Below, in pieces: positions 40,182 through 50,560 of a stretch of DNA of 64,000 nucleotides. A program made the position numbers and the translations under genes. The notes under the pieces are model-generated. The model was given only the letters and a program-made list of their open reading frames with translations, was not told the origin of the DNA and ran no database searches. Numbering within the stretch: position 1 is the first letter of the stretch; every line of letters starts with the position of its first letter. The DNA comes from Diadema setosum (lineage: Eukaryota > Echinodermata > Echinoidea > Diadematoida > Diadematidae), in the NCBI RefSeq assembly GCF_964275005.1, contig NC_092693.1, forward strand, positions 28,201,173-28,265,172, written 5' to 3'.

Positions 40182-43100
40182 CATAATATGTATACATATA
40201 TAAAACGTAGAAAGATATTACCAAAACACAGGTTGTAGGCAAACCTCATCTTGTATAATTTTACATTACGTTTGCAAAAATCTTTTCATTTTTTATTATT
40301 ATCTACCGTCCATCAAACAAAATTTAGATGACCAACCTATTTTTCTCTCCTTTTTTTCTTCTCATCGTATAGACTCCCATGTTTCATCTGAAGAGCTCAT
40401 ACATGTTCTGTCAACTGGCTTGAACATGACCGGTGTTTGATTCTTAGGTTTTTTTGTTTTTTTTTTCTATGTAAGAATTAACGATACTCATTTAGGTTGG
40501 TGATTACTTTTTATAATAATTAAATATATGTCTTGTATCACTGTGTGAAATCTCATTTCACTTGATACATAGTGAATAATATCTTCCCGACATTACGTTG
40601 AAGTTGTAAGGGAATCGTAAGATCGCACAGAAAAATGGCAGCATCAAACCCCGATAATAAACTCACAAATCCACTCGGTGATCTCTTTTATGCATCCCAT
40701 GAAAACCTATTATAAGTCGCATAATCGAAATTTGTAGGTAGTCACGACTGATAATTTCAGGAAGCAAACTTCTTTATACAGACTTCTTCAGGGGATGGCA
40801 GGTATCGCGCAAGCGTGGATTATGCATATTTATTCGTCTCAAAGAAAGTTAGAAAGATGCAAAGATTTATTTGAATATTGAACATTCCAGGCTCTTGTCA
40901 ACTTTATGGGAATTACTGAAACAGAACCAAGAAATAAACTCAAGTGGACGTTATTCTATTACGAAATTCGACTTTGATAAATCAGTACCACCAATTCTAC
41001 TTGTGATATTACATCGTTGATGGTTTGCCTAGTGTTGAAATAAAGCCACGTGCTTCTGTTACAGACACGCGAGCTTTGTATTTGGACACAAGTACACGTA
41101 GCAGGACAAACAAGGTGTTACAGATTTTCAAACGTTGTATACAATAAATAAACTTCCTTCTGTTTCCAAAATTCCTTGACTAATATGGTAAGGAATTTTG
41201 TGAACAACAGTAAGTTAAGAGTGGATTCGTGTGCTTTTGATATCGCCACAATACGAGATTTACTCGCCGTGTCTTATAGTCGTGTAATGGAAATACGCAA
41301 GCCTGTACACAATCCTCCGATCGATCGCTTTTCATTGAAAGACTTTGAAGGCTTGTGATCAACGGATTACAGTTTCCATAAACAAACGATTGCCTCCATG
41401 AATCAGTAAATTCAAGACAATAACGTAGTAGAAATTTGCGACACCCTCGGCATAGCCTGGTGCCCAATAATAAAAGACGCTATTCATTTGAGTTGACCAG
41501 GGAATGTAAATTGGTGATCGTAGAGTACGTGAAGTTCAAACCGCGCGCGCGAACACGGATAGCGAAGGGAAGCGACATTATTATTCATGAGCGGTCGTTA
41601 TTCATCCAATCAGAAAGCGGATTCCTACACCGCAAACACGGCAATTTGATGATTGGGTAAAGCGGGATCGTAAGTCACACCCCCTTAGTAACCCTCGGTT
41701 CGGGCTCGATTTTGGAAAACCTGTCCGTCTGTGGGGGTGTTCGCTCGCCAAAGCAAACCGTCCTAAACGGGTTAAGCCATTTACTCGTTCAAACCGTAAA
41801 AAGGCTCCAAAAAACCATGGATCACAAAATCTCTCCTTAGGTCTATTAACCGTAAAAATACCCTTTTCTATAAATACATAAGTGATCCTAACAGTCGAAC
41901 TCGGTCTCGGTATGTGCATTATCGCAACGTTCTTACATCATCCATACGTTTAGCCAAACGAATGTATTGTTCAAAGCAATTTATCAAGCATAAAAGTGAC
42001 ATCAAGAGTACGTGGAAGGTGATAAATGAAGCGCCGAACGCTAAAAGTAACACCGAACCCCCTAGGCATATCATTAATAATGATAAGTACATTAAAGATC
42101 AAGCTGATATGGCAGAAGTATTCAATGAATACTTTGTAAGCATAAGACCTAATCTTGCCAGCAGTATTCCGCATTCAAACACTGATTTTTATTACTTTCT
42201 AAAAGACCAGAATCAGCAGTCTCTTTTTTTTCCGAACCAGTCATTGAAGAAGAAATCAAAGATATCGCGCAAAATTTGAACACAAAGTAAAGCTCTGGAT
42301 GTGACGGAATCACAAATTTTCTCCTTAAAAACATCATTAATGAAGTAGTTTCACCATTAACACACATTTTTAATTTATCGTTATCTACTGGCATAATTCC
42401 TCAAAAAAATGAAAATAGCTAAAGTAGTACCAATTTTTAAAAAAGGACAAAAAGAATCCGTGACAAATTATCGCCCTATTTCTTTGTTAACTTCATTTTC
42501 AAAACTTCTTGAAAGGTTGGTATAATATACGCACACACACAAATTTCTTGATAAGTGTGAAGTTTTTTGTAACTCCCAGTTTGGTTTTAGGAAAAACCAC
42601 AGTATACGACCCATGCCTTACTCACTTTTATCCATAAAGTTGCTCACGCTATAGATGAAGTCTTCCACACTATTGGAGTTTTTCTTGATTTTTCGAAAGC
42701 ATTCGACACAATTGACCACGATATTTTTTTACGATATTTTAAAGCTACGACATTATGGTATATGTGGGAAGGCTTTGGACTGGTTTTGAGATTATTTATC
42801 AAACAGAAAACAATTGTGACTATAAATGGCCGTGATTCTCACTTAAAGTTAATTTCATGTGGTGTTCCATAGAGCTCCTTATTAGGCCCATTATTGTTCA
42901 TTTTGTACATTAACGATCTTCCCAGTTCCTCGCCAATTCTTTCCTTTAAATGTTTTGCTGACGACTCCAATCTGTTTTTTTTTTGTTTGTTTTTTTTTTA
43001 CACACAGAGATCCTTATGCTCTCGTTAACACAATGAATAAAGAACTCAAATCTGTGCAATCTTGGATATACGCCAATAAATTGTCACTTAATATTGATAA

Positions 43101-46100
43101 AACTCATTGTATGCTTTTAGCAACAGTCTTAAAACCCTTCCTTTTCATATTAACTTTAATGAAATTGAATTAAATGAAGATAGTAGTATAACATTTCTAG
43201 GGCTTTTTATTGATAGTGACTTATCTTGGAAATATCACGTTAGTTATTTAAGTAATATTCTTTCTAAAAACAGGGGTGTTCTTATTAAACTTAAGAGTGT
43301 TTTTCCAAGTCAAATTTTGCTTAATCTTTATTCTACTTTGATTACTCAGTACCTTAATTATGGTATTCTTGTGTGGGGGAATGCAACTAGAAATCTTCTT
43401 GATATACTGTTCCGTATTCAAAAACGCGCCATCAAAATTATCAACCATGTCGGATATTTGTCCCACACGAATAATTTATTCTTTAGAAATAAAATACTGA
43501 AAACATCAGACCTGTTCAGTTACAACGCCGGCATATTTATGTATAAATTTTCTGCCAAGGAGTTACCGGATGTTTTTACTCGCATGTTGAGGAAAAACAA
43601 TTTGATTCATAATTATCCTACCCGCCAAAGTAACGCATTTCACCTTCCACGTATACTCGAACAATTTTCGCTAAAAAAAACAACAAAAAAAAAAAAACAA
43701 AAAACAAACGATGATGTATACAGGCCCCAGATACTGGAATGACCTCTCCCCCGAAATATCAAGCTGGTCGTCTTCATATTCCTGTAAACGCAAATTAAAA
43801 GAGTCTTTATTGAGTGCATATCTTGCAGACACTGAATAAATGTCTTATGTAATAATGTGGTATGTTATTGTCCGATCAAACATTCTTGTCAACACGCTGC
43901 AGATTGCATTTTGGGTCTTGCCATCAGGCTCTCCGAATTCATAAATAGCAATTCCACACTCTACTTCGTTTCCCTCTCTTCCTCCTTCCTTCTACCTCTC
44001 TCTCACTTTCTACCCAGAGCTTGAAGGCAGGCACCAAATGAATCAATGGCTATACATGTTACTTTTTGTGTCTTACTGATCATAACCTTGTGATAGTTAT
44101 AATGCAACAACAGTTTATAGTGTATATACCAAAGTAGGCTTTATATGCAAATCATGTTCTATTCTGGAAACCAAAGATAGCTCGGTCACAGTAATGGTTC
44201 ACATTTAAGAATAGTTTTTTTTTTTCCCTTTTTTTTATCATATAGGCATACCCCGCTTTTCTTATTTGGTACCATTAAATCACCTGGTCTTATCTTCTAT
44301 CCGTTCTCCGTTTCTTTTTCACAAACACTGATTACTCGGGGCTTACAGCCAAACAAGCTAGCTTTCATGTAGGTCCCGTCATACTTCTCTTCGTTCAACC
44401 CCATTTCGATTTTGACCAGTTATCATTACAATTGCTGTGTTATCACCATATATATTGTTTGTTTTCTGCACATTGTTTACAAGGTAAAAGAACTTGCATT
44501 ATTATTTCTGTTGTAATGTTCATAAATGACAAGTCTGAAAATAAATGAATTGAATTGAAAAAAAAAAAACCACAATGAATTGAATGTGCTATACAATAAC
44601 GCATTGTATTGTTACGAATCTAGTACGTCCCTACCTTTTCCTCGGGCCGGCCATCTTTTCAAGCAATGCTTACAATGGCGGCCATCTGCATAATCGCTTC
44701 TTAACTACAATCGTTATTGTAATCCCTGCTGCATAGACATGCATACTGTATATTATATCATTAATTTCCTATTATATCGTTGTTTATGCAAGTCAAACTA
44801 CTCTGTTTTAAACTTAATTTGTATATTTCCCACATGTTCATGATTATGTAACTTATGTATATTGATTTGCAGAAAATAAAGTATCTATCAAACAAACTAG
44901 AGTAAATGTCTTGTACGATAATTAGAGTGAACGATGAAATGCCCATTTGACAAGGAAACGCCACTGAAGCACTCAGGACATTCGAAGGGATTAGATTGAG
45001 ATATTAGTAGGCCTAGACCATCTAAGTTTTGGACCAAACATTTCGGTGCTAGTTGTCATACATGGCTTGTTCGCCGATTGAGGAATGGGAGATGAAACGG
45101 GGTCGCGACAAAGGATTTTCGTCCCCTGAATCGGAATGCAGTGGAAATATTAAACTGAATGAAGACAAAATGCATAATAGAGGAATAATAATGTGGGGGA
45201 AGCCTCACCTTCGCCAATCCAAAGTGTGGGAATTCCTCCACGGCCAGCTTTGCGTCTTCCCCCAGCCAGCCGGCCTGCTGACCCTTCAGGATCCGGGCCG
45301 CTGTCAGGGTCTCAATGCTCATCCCGTCACCCAAGAACAGAATGATGTTCTTTGCCGTGTCGGTATTCCGCTCCTGCATCCGGATTGCATCTTGGATGGA
45401 GGCTTGTGCCTGGCTATTCCAGTAGTCAGCACCTGGAGTGTTTATCAGGATAGAAGAAGGAGAAGAAGAAGAAGAAGAAGAAGGAAGAAGAAGAAGAAGA
45501 AGGAGGAGGAGGAGGAGGAGAAGAAGAAGAAGAAGGAAGAAGAAAAAGAAGAAGAAGAAGAAAGAGAAGAAGTGAGAAAGAAATAAGAATAAGAAGACAG
45601 AATAAGAGAGGGGGATGTACACATTCACAGAAATCGCAATCTAAAAAGCTCGTCAATTTTTTTTTTAATGACTATAAAGAACAGCTTGTGGGACATATTA
45701 AGACTTGGTTAATAGTTATGTAAATAGCATTTATTGTTTATCACTGTTTATACAAAAGATCAATCATTAATCAGAGTTTGACTGTCCTCCAAGTCAGTGA
45801 TAAAGTCTAATTTGTTTTTAATTACATATCACACGGTGGAAACAATGTGATCTTAAGATAATATGTCTAAATATTGATTATTCAATTATTTTTGATTACC
45901 GATATCTGTGGTCAATTCTCCTAGTATCTCAGTAAATATAGAACCCTTTTGATTGGCTCCAATTATGCGTTACCTGTCAATGGATCACAACAAGACTGAA
46001 AACTATGACCTGAATCTGAGGGGAAAAGAAGATTATTTTTCACGTCTTATCTGTTTAAGGGGAGGGATCATGAGGATTGCACGCAAATAATGACACACAA

Positions 46101-47285
46101 TCATACACATACACACACATCAGAGATGTAGAAATTATCACAAAGAAGAAGTGTTCTATACACGCACACGCACACGCACAAACACACACAACCCAGCATA
46201 TAGAAATCGTATGCGGAAACGTACTGGTGTCTATACATGCTCATTAGGCTTGAATTAAACATTGGCTTTACATTTATACAGGATTAGTTTGATTGTCATT
46301 CGCAGTTTGATTGGAATAATGATTATGCTACAGTATTTTCTATTTTCATATGCCTGGGTTTGATGTGCCTAAATATTTGAGCTATTCTAATCTTGATTCA
46401 GCAGTGATAAACCCGAAAAAAATACAGGTGAGTTGAGTTGAGTTGAGTTGAGATGCATTGCGCGACCACAATACTGCATAGAAGCTCTTAAGTGCCTTAT
46501 TATGCCCCATCAGAAGGAGTAGGGATGTCTTGGACAGGGGCATAACTACTTCCATCACATTGGAACCAGTGATCTCACAATAAAAAGTCCATGGACTTAT
46601 TCCCTAAGCCACATCAAAGACGTCAGTGAGCTGTACTGAGAACAACATTTTAGAGTATACTTTCTATTAGATACGTATACTACTTATATATTCTTGTTAA
46701 ATAAGTTTATGTGATATTCCAATCGTAGAAAATGTTAGTTTCATGTAGGATGATTTTGAAGAATCATATTGACTTTAAACGTCTTTCAACTAAGATTCAT
46801 TTGATGTCCTAGGTAGTGGTGTTGCATGACATCATGATATGGAAGCTATAGAAATAGCTTGACAGTGCAAAAGAACAATAACGTGAGAGATAATTAAATG
46901 CTAAAACAAATTTGTCACGCTACAACGAGTAACAAGGAAAAGCGCGGGCACGGCAATACTCATTTGGAGTGTAGCATTATTGAAACACTGACTAGTAGAG
47001 TAAAACATATTAATCTTAAAACACCATTCGTTTCCTTCTACGCACACTCCCATAAACTATGCAGACATCTCATAATAGAATTCCAGTAAATTCATCTACA
47101 AACATGTCTCTTCAATGAGCAAATTATAAATTGAAAATATACAACATCAATAAAAAGAAAAAGAAAAGCCACCCTAAAACCAAACAACCTGCGAGAGATT
47201 TATTGACAATTGTCTTACCTTGACCGACTGAGAGCCTGAATATTAAGCAAAATAAGAAAATCTTAAACGGTAAGTAATATTCCAT
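23302..47285 (-). CDS. Alkaline phosphatase, tissue-nonspecific/intestinal type (9 exons)
   Basis: Zinc/magnesium metalloenzyme that hydrolyses phosphate monoesters at the outer cell surface. Exons on the minus strand: 47285-47219, 45432-45209, 29182-29008, 28187-28015, 27360-27156, 26425-26285, 25412-25221, 24402-24268, 23630-23302. All eight junctions are GT-AG and keep frame, giving 546 residues (vertebrate forms are about 520-530). Residues 1-20 are a signal peptide. The key sites are all present: D58 (FLGDGM), nucleophile S108 ([10 protein letters not shown]), R182 (DREW), E328 and D333/H337 ([11 protein letters not shown]), D374/H375 (SDHAH) and H455 (THGGDDVA). The C-terminus is hydrophobic (about 15 residues), as expected for a GPI-anchor signal. 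Intron 2 is about 16 kb and packed with transposons. The gene looks intact. It stands head-to-head with the methyltransferase gene downstream. Confidence 0.93.
24007..24246. repeat. (GAA)n-type purine tract in alkaline phosphatase intron 8
   Basis: About 240 bases of nearly pure purine (GAAGAA, GGAGGA) on plus, so TTC/TCC on the coding strand, starting only about 20 bases past the exon 8 donor. Mirror-type tracts of this kind can form triplex DNA. Confidence 0.9.
24268..24402 (-). CDS. Alkaline phosphatase exon 8
   Basis: Acceptor ctgcag|g and donor ctg|gtaata. Encodes the crown-type region [20 protein letters not shown], then [13 protein letters not shown] and an Arg-rich end ([12 protein letters not shown]), matching the vertebrate segment between the DH metal site and the last His ligand. 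Confidence 0.92.
24532..24592. repeat. (GT)n microsatellite in intron 7
   Basis: About 60 bases of GT dinucleotides, 130 bases upstream (gene sense) of exon 8. Confidence 0.97.
25221..25412 (-). CDS. Alkaline phosphatase exon 7
   Basis: Acceptor ggcag|gc, donor cttg|gtatac. Encodes the two-metal site [19 protein letters not shown], then [19 protein letters not shown] and the VTSDHAHTF motif. Phase matches both neighbours (split glycines). Confidence 0.95.
25877..26150. repeat. Degenerate short-unit repeat in intron 6
   Basis: Repeated, variably spaced copies of cggaataacgaacctc, gttcgt and catttcgtttc on both strands over about 270 bases, with an internal T-run. Likely an eroded foldback or satellite-like element. 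Confidence 0.55.
26285..26425 (-). CDS. Alkaline phosphatase exon 6
   Basis: Acceptor ctatag|gc and donor gagg|gtataa. Encodes [38 protein letters not shown] and [10 protein letters not shown]; the last Glu is a metal ligand. Not visible as a long open frame because it is only 141 nt. Confidence 0.93.
27156..27360 (-). CDS. Alkaline phosphatase exon 5
   Basis: Starts [20 protein letters not shown] and runs through [14 protein letters not shown] and [20 protein letters not shown], corresponding to the calcium-site region of vertebrate enzymes. Donor atcg|gtaagt. The acceptor (accgaag|gtt) has an unusually A-rich, pyrimidine-poor upstream tract. Confidence 0.9.
28015..28187 (-). CDS. Alkaline phosphatase exon 4
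   Basis: Acceptor catag|gg. Encodes [39 protein letters not shown], then [19 protein letters not shown]182 (DREW) is the phosphate-contacting arginine. The donor cag|gttcga is a weak GT match. Confidence 0.92.
29008..29182 (-). CDS. Alkaline phosphatase exon 3, with nucleophile
   Basis: Acceptor tcatag|acg, donor gctg|gtaagg. Encodes [40 protein letters not shown] and [19 protein letters not shown]. The serine in PDSA is the catalytic nucleophile. Confidence 0.95.
29300..30588 (+). mobile_element. CR1/Jockey-type LINE, 5' part (endonuclease)
   Basis: Frame-shifted but clear apurinic-type endonuclease of a non-LTR retrotransposon: [11 protein letters not shown] (about 29820), [14 protein letters not shown] after a one-base slip near 29920, [18 protein letters not shown] (30045), [10 protein letters not shown] (30130), a slip or stop near 30172, then [19 protein letters not shown] and VSDHFPIF (30345). 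A preceding open frame (29405-29746) may be the start of the ORF. The sequence is interrupted at 30588 by the piggyBac-type insertion and resumes at 41772. The exact 5' boundary within intron 2 of alkaline phosphatase is not visible. Confidence 0.85.
30601..30666. repeat. Two copies of a perfect 16-bp palindrome near piggyBac left end
   Basis: cccgagtatactcggg occurs twice, about 45 bases apart, each followed by ctga, within the first 80 bases of the element. Subterminal sites such as this are possible transposase-binding sites. No equivalent was seen at the right end. Confidence 0.8.
31238..34090. repeat. Tandem ~3-kb unit, copy A
   Basis: Shares ordered landmarks with copies B and C: gtgatgtgcttcgtatgtat-like block (31290), ttttcggct block (31650), aataaaagtacgaaatg (31976), the gctcgtttgctttat block (32188), the cttcaagcgtgtgtggcatg block (32426), the tggtggcggtcac block (32968) and ggctcttgtcaatattatgg (34013). 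It contains an additional internal duplication of about 340 bp (32930-33220 and 33255-33500). No intact gene. Confidence 0.8.
33005..33091. repeat. (TA)n microsatellite in copy A
   Basis: A 66-base TA run, a ttatta interruption and a second short run. Equivalent positions in copies B (36563-36601) and C (40121-40200) also carry TA-type repeats, so the repeat predates the triplication. Confidence 0.95.
34090..37042. repeat. Tandem ~2.95-kb unit, copy B
   Basis: Begins near gaaactcaactttgatgatg and ends just before the matching gaaactcaacttcgatgttg of copy C. The segment with caggtggccagagtatcagg is nearly identical in B (34366) and C (37304). Minus-strand remnants of a reading frame ([12 protein letters not shown] at about 35225) are shared with A and C. 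Confidence 0.85.
36563..36601. repeat. (TA)n microsatellite in copy B
   Basis: Perfect TA dinucleotides. Confidence 0.95.
38161..39030. mobile_element. Insertion inside copy C, with hairpin
   Basis: This block is absent from copies A and B. It is bounded by attg on both sides (38161-38164 and 39027-39030). It contains a direct repeat (gttgatattttgcagggtta at about 38208 and 38237). Near its right end is a 65-base inverted repeat: left arm 38881-38946, right arm 38960-39022 (atattgactggcc, gggaggtaccaga, aatattgcc and catattgccc all mirrored), with a 13-base apex. Class unknown. Confidence 0.65.
40121..40200. repeat. TA/TATG repeat in copy C
   Basis: Interrupted TA and TATG dinucleotide/tetranucleotide run. 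Confidence 0.85.
41772..44572 (+). mobile_element. CR1/Jockey-type LINE, 3' part (reverse transcriptase)
   Basis: Resumes the LINE after the piggyBac-type element. Order of motifs: [19 protein letters not shown] (41800), the TWKVINEAP linker (42015), [20 protein letters not shown] (about 42425), [15 protein letters not shown] (42680), [15 protein letters not shown] (42885), the catalytic FADD box (42953-42964), [15 protein letters not shown] (43060), then a long open frame (43107-43742) with [41 protein letters not shown] and [13 protein letters not shown]. Several frame breaks and stops (for example near 42285, 42525, 42870, 42985) make it non-functional. It ends with aaaataaatg (polyadenylation-type) and an A-run at about 44560-44570. 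Confidence 0.9.
45209..45432 (-). CDS. Alkaline phosphatase exon 2
   Basis: Acceptor ctccag|gtg, donor gaag|gtgagg. Encodes the mature N-terminus [18 protein letters not shown], then [20 protein letters not shown] (first metal-ligand Asp), [19 protein letters not shown] and [11 protein letters not shown]. Confidence 0.95.
45448..45600. repeat. (GAA)n-type purine tract adjoining exon 2
   Basis: About 150 bases of GAA/GGA on plus. In gene sense it is a TTC/TCC tract ending 15 bases before the exon 2 acceptor, so it doubles as the pyrimidine tract of that splice site. The poly-Ser/poly-Leu frames across it are artefacts. Confidence 0.9.
45601..47218. other. Alkaline phosphatase intron 1
   Basis: No exon seen. 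Contains short CA-rich stretches (46080-46190) and a (GAGTT)n run at about 46430-46452. Confidence 0.5.
47219..47285 (-). CDS. Alkaline phosphatase exon 1 (signal peptide)
   Basis: ATG at 47285-47283 begins [20 protein letters not shown], a basic-plus-hydrophobic signal peptide, and ends at donor caag|gtaaga. The upstream in-frame ATG at 47474 would add an unrelated N-terminus and hide the signal peptide, so the internal ATG is preferred. The phase-1 junction joins exactly to exon 2. Confidence 0.88.
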
Positions 47286-47600
47286 CCTGCAGAGAATGCT
47301 CCAGTTGTGACGTTCTTGCCGAGACGGAAGGAGGAGCGAAGTAGCCCTGAGTACTGCCAGCTCGCCAAGGAATTTACTCTCTTGCGTGCACGAATTAATA
47401 GGGAACTTTTGCAAGCATGACGCAGTCGCTAGTTTAGCGTGCCGCGTGCAAAATTTGCTTCTGCTCATGCTCAAATCCGAAAAACCTCCAGTCCTAGTGA
47501 AAACGAGAACGGTTCTCAGCCAAAATATCGTCTGGTCCCGATGTTCCCGGCACGATTAAGCAGCCATCCAATCAGCGTCCGTCCACACAAAAAAGCAAAA
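47286..47600 (-). promoter_or_regulatory. Likely 5' UTR and proximal promoter of alkaline phosphatase
   Basis: GC-richer than its surroundings and directly upstream of the signal-peptide exon. A CCAAT-type box lies near 47568 (ccaatcag on plus). No TATA box was identified, and the transcription start cannot be placed. Confidence 0.35.
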
Positions 47601-49436
47601 CTGCTTAGAAATGGGGACGGCAAAACGAATGCAATCAGAGAAATATCTCTCAAGTGTCAGGACTGGCACAGGGTCTATTGTACCTTCTGAAAGAGTCTAG
47701 AAAAACAAAACAAAGCAAAATAACGCAAAACACCACGAAAAAAGAATGCTGGGCCTGTCGAAAGTTTGAGTGGAAGACAATCTCATAGACAGAAAGATGT
47801 TTGAGCAAAGACACGGATTTTTCTAGGTTAACAAGGAGACGATAGTTTGATACATACATATTCATGGTGTATTTCAAGTCATGACTGAACTCCAAAAGCT
47901 ATCATTCCCAAACTGAATAGTGAGAGAATCACTTATATCTGGCTGTTTCCTCTACTGTCTTCTCTACACTTTCTGCTAATCTTCTCTCTCCGTTTCTGAC
48001 GATATCCCTGCTTGATACTTGGCTAAACCCCCTTCCTAACATTTGCAGATGAAAAAACAACCAACCAAACAAACAAACAAACAAACAAACCCAGCTGTAG
48101 TGCTTAAAAATAATTTCAAAATATTTGTTAGGGATAAATAAACATAACCAACATGAAAATGTTAATCGGTATAATCAATGATAGGTATTGTTAAATATAC
48201 AAAAGTGAACAATAGTTTTATTCAAAACCGTTTCAGGAATGAACTGTCACTGTGACGGTTTTTGAGAAATTTAATGATATCTCATATATTTTCGACTTTA
48301 TTGATGATATTTTTTTGAACGGTATAGGGTGTTTTATGACGCAGCTGAAGTATGCATCTCCCGTGCTTCAAATGTGATATTTCGAACATTATTCAAATCA
48401 TTGCTCCCAATGTGAAATAGTGTTTCTAACCACTAAACCTACAGGCCGATAAACAAAGGTATCTGCACCCCCGCCCCACCCGGGTTGGGGGCGGGGGTGG
48501 GGTGGACCAAAACATGAATGATGTTGGTAAAAAGATCTACAATCCTCCAATCAACAGGATATTTGTAACCTCCTTCATTACAGGAGTAGGCAGGTGATGT
48601 CTGAATTCCATATTCCTATCCGGTGTTTGTTTTGTTTTGTTTGTTTCCTAATACATCAGAAGTAGGTTCGTAAGTCTTTTTAGGAGCAGCATATTAATAC
48701 TGTACAAGCAATTTCAAATTTTCAATTTCAATCTAATTTTCAATTCCTCAATGAAAAATGTATAAATTCAAACAAAATATGATGATACATAATGTACAGT
48801 TTGGATATACAATAAAAATAACTAACATAGAACATGGCTGTCAGTGTGCCTGAGTTTCGATCAAAGTAAAAATGCTACAAAGAAATACAATAGAACCTAT
48901 TTCAAGGCGAGCTTTAAAGCGCAAGTTCCAACAGGAGCCGATAGTGTGAAGAACAAAATAGAGAGCATGGGTACAACTTAAATCCAAACGAATGAAAAAA
49001 GTACATTAAAACTCGAGGGTATAGAAGATTTTTTTTCAAATACAGAGAACAGATGAACCACACGCTGCATGCATATAAATGCTGATAGCAGTATTGACAG
49101 AGGTGTAATAATGCGATTGCAACATGAAATATGAAAAGCGATCTATGAAATTTTCCTTGTATGTGTGTGTGTGTGTTTTTGAAATAATAATCGACCCACC
49201 AATCGGCCCACCAAGACAGGCTTCCATGTAATGTTAATAAGAGCAAAAAAACAACAACAACCAAACAAACAAACAAACAAACCAAAAACAGAATAATGTG
49301 ATTTTAAAAAAAAGAAAAAAAAAGTTCTTGATAACATCAATAAATCGTTATAAATCTTCAAACAAACACACACACGCAGACACATACACAGCACACACAC
49401 ATGTATATATATATATGTATATACGATATATATATA

Positions 49437-49483
<47 letters not shown>

Positions 49484-50560
49484 TGTGTGTGTATATATAC
49501 CCGTTTATAGAAATCTAATTCTATATTACGCAGCAGGCCTAAATCATTTCAAGTATTCGAATGAAGTATAACTACAACATTCTTAGAGAAGTCGTGTGCT
49601 TGACGATAAATCTACTCGTATAATGGACGTGTGTCATGAGGATAATGTTTCCGTTGTAATAGTATTATTGTACACAATCTTATCAGTTATCCCACGATTT
49701 ATTTGCAAGTATTTTTTAAATAGATTTTTGCTTATCAGTTGTTTTGTGAGATCCACCTCCTTTTACTTTGTCAGCACTAATTATGTTCTATGGTTGCTAT
49801 ATCCTACTGATGATATCAATGTACTTTGAACTAGACCAAGTGGCAATGATCGCATTTGGAGCGACGGACTTGAACAAGGTTTAAACTAACAAGATTTGCC
49901 CTGATTTGTTGTTGTTCTTTCCTTCTTCACAGAACGTGGGCCAGTAAAGAAATGCATTGGTGCAAGTTATGGCAGTTGATGCTGGGAAGTATAGTCAAAA
50001 TAATGTTAATGTGGGCATTCAGGCTGGGGTTCACACATCAGTACATGTACTTACGTTTGTATAGGTATACATAGCATATAATACATTTTATTTTGTCCTT
50101 TACTATCGAAAGGAGACTGCAGAATATGAGGGCCTTTGTACTTTATCACTCTATCATAGCACACAGACCGATGGTCATACAGGGCAGCAACAATACAAAA
50201 TGATATAAATAAACCGTGCTTGTCAAAACTATTCAAATGTGTTTAGAAGAGTAAAATACTGAGTAAAATACTGTGGTTTAAACCCATGTAATGGAAAAGT
50301 TGTGCAGAATGGATGACAATAATGGTGATTTTTTTTTTTTTTTTTTTGGAGGGGGGGGGGGTTAAACTGGTTTAGATTTGCCTTACAGAGTCAACATTGA
50401 CATTTCGTCGAATGAAAGAAGCAAATGATAATTACGGAATCTCGTGTCGATGCTACAAATGAGTAGGCAAGTCATTTGATGAGGTGAGTCCTCATGTGAA
50501 ACTGAAGTCCAAATCGTCACACACACGATCGGTAACAGATGCTATAAACGAGGGAAGTAA
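47601..50560. other. Intergenic, between the divergent genes
   Basis: No exon supported. Features seen: (AAAC)n at 48065-48090; a GC-rich hairpin at about 48459-48503 (cacccccgccccaccc paired with gggttgggggcgggggtg); a long TA-rich run at 49397-49499 flanked by CA and GT repeats. Confidence 0.5.
49397..49499. repeat. TA-rich microsatellite
   Basis: Interrupted then perfect TA run, flanked by (CA)n on the left and gtgtgtgtgt on the right. Confidence 0.9.

Larger units (their letters stand above)
37042..40985. repeat. Tandem unit, copy C, with ~0.87-kb insertion
   Basis: Collinear with B from 37042 to 38160 and again from 39027 to about 40980; the difference is an inserted block at 38161-39030. 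Homology to B stops near actttgataaatcag. Confidence 0.8.
30589..41771. mobile_element. 11.18-kb piggyBac-type element, non-autonomous
   Basis: The left end cccgtttaggacg and the right end cgtcctaaacggg are exact 13-bp inverted repeats starting CCC. Both are flanked by TTAA (30585-30588 and 41772-41775). TTAA duplication with a 13-bp CCC-type inverted repeat is the signature of the piggyBac superfamily. The LINE reading frame continues across the junction, proving insertion into the LINE. No DDD transposase was recognised in any frame. The interior is mostly a triplicated 3-kb unit. Confidence 0.85.

Noticed and set aside
45426..45656. Ser/Leu-rich minus-strand frames beside exon 2
   Set aside because: Translation of the TTC/TCC tract in alkaline phosphatase intron 1.
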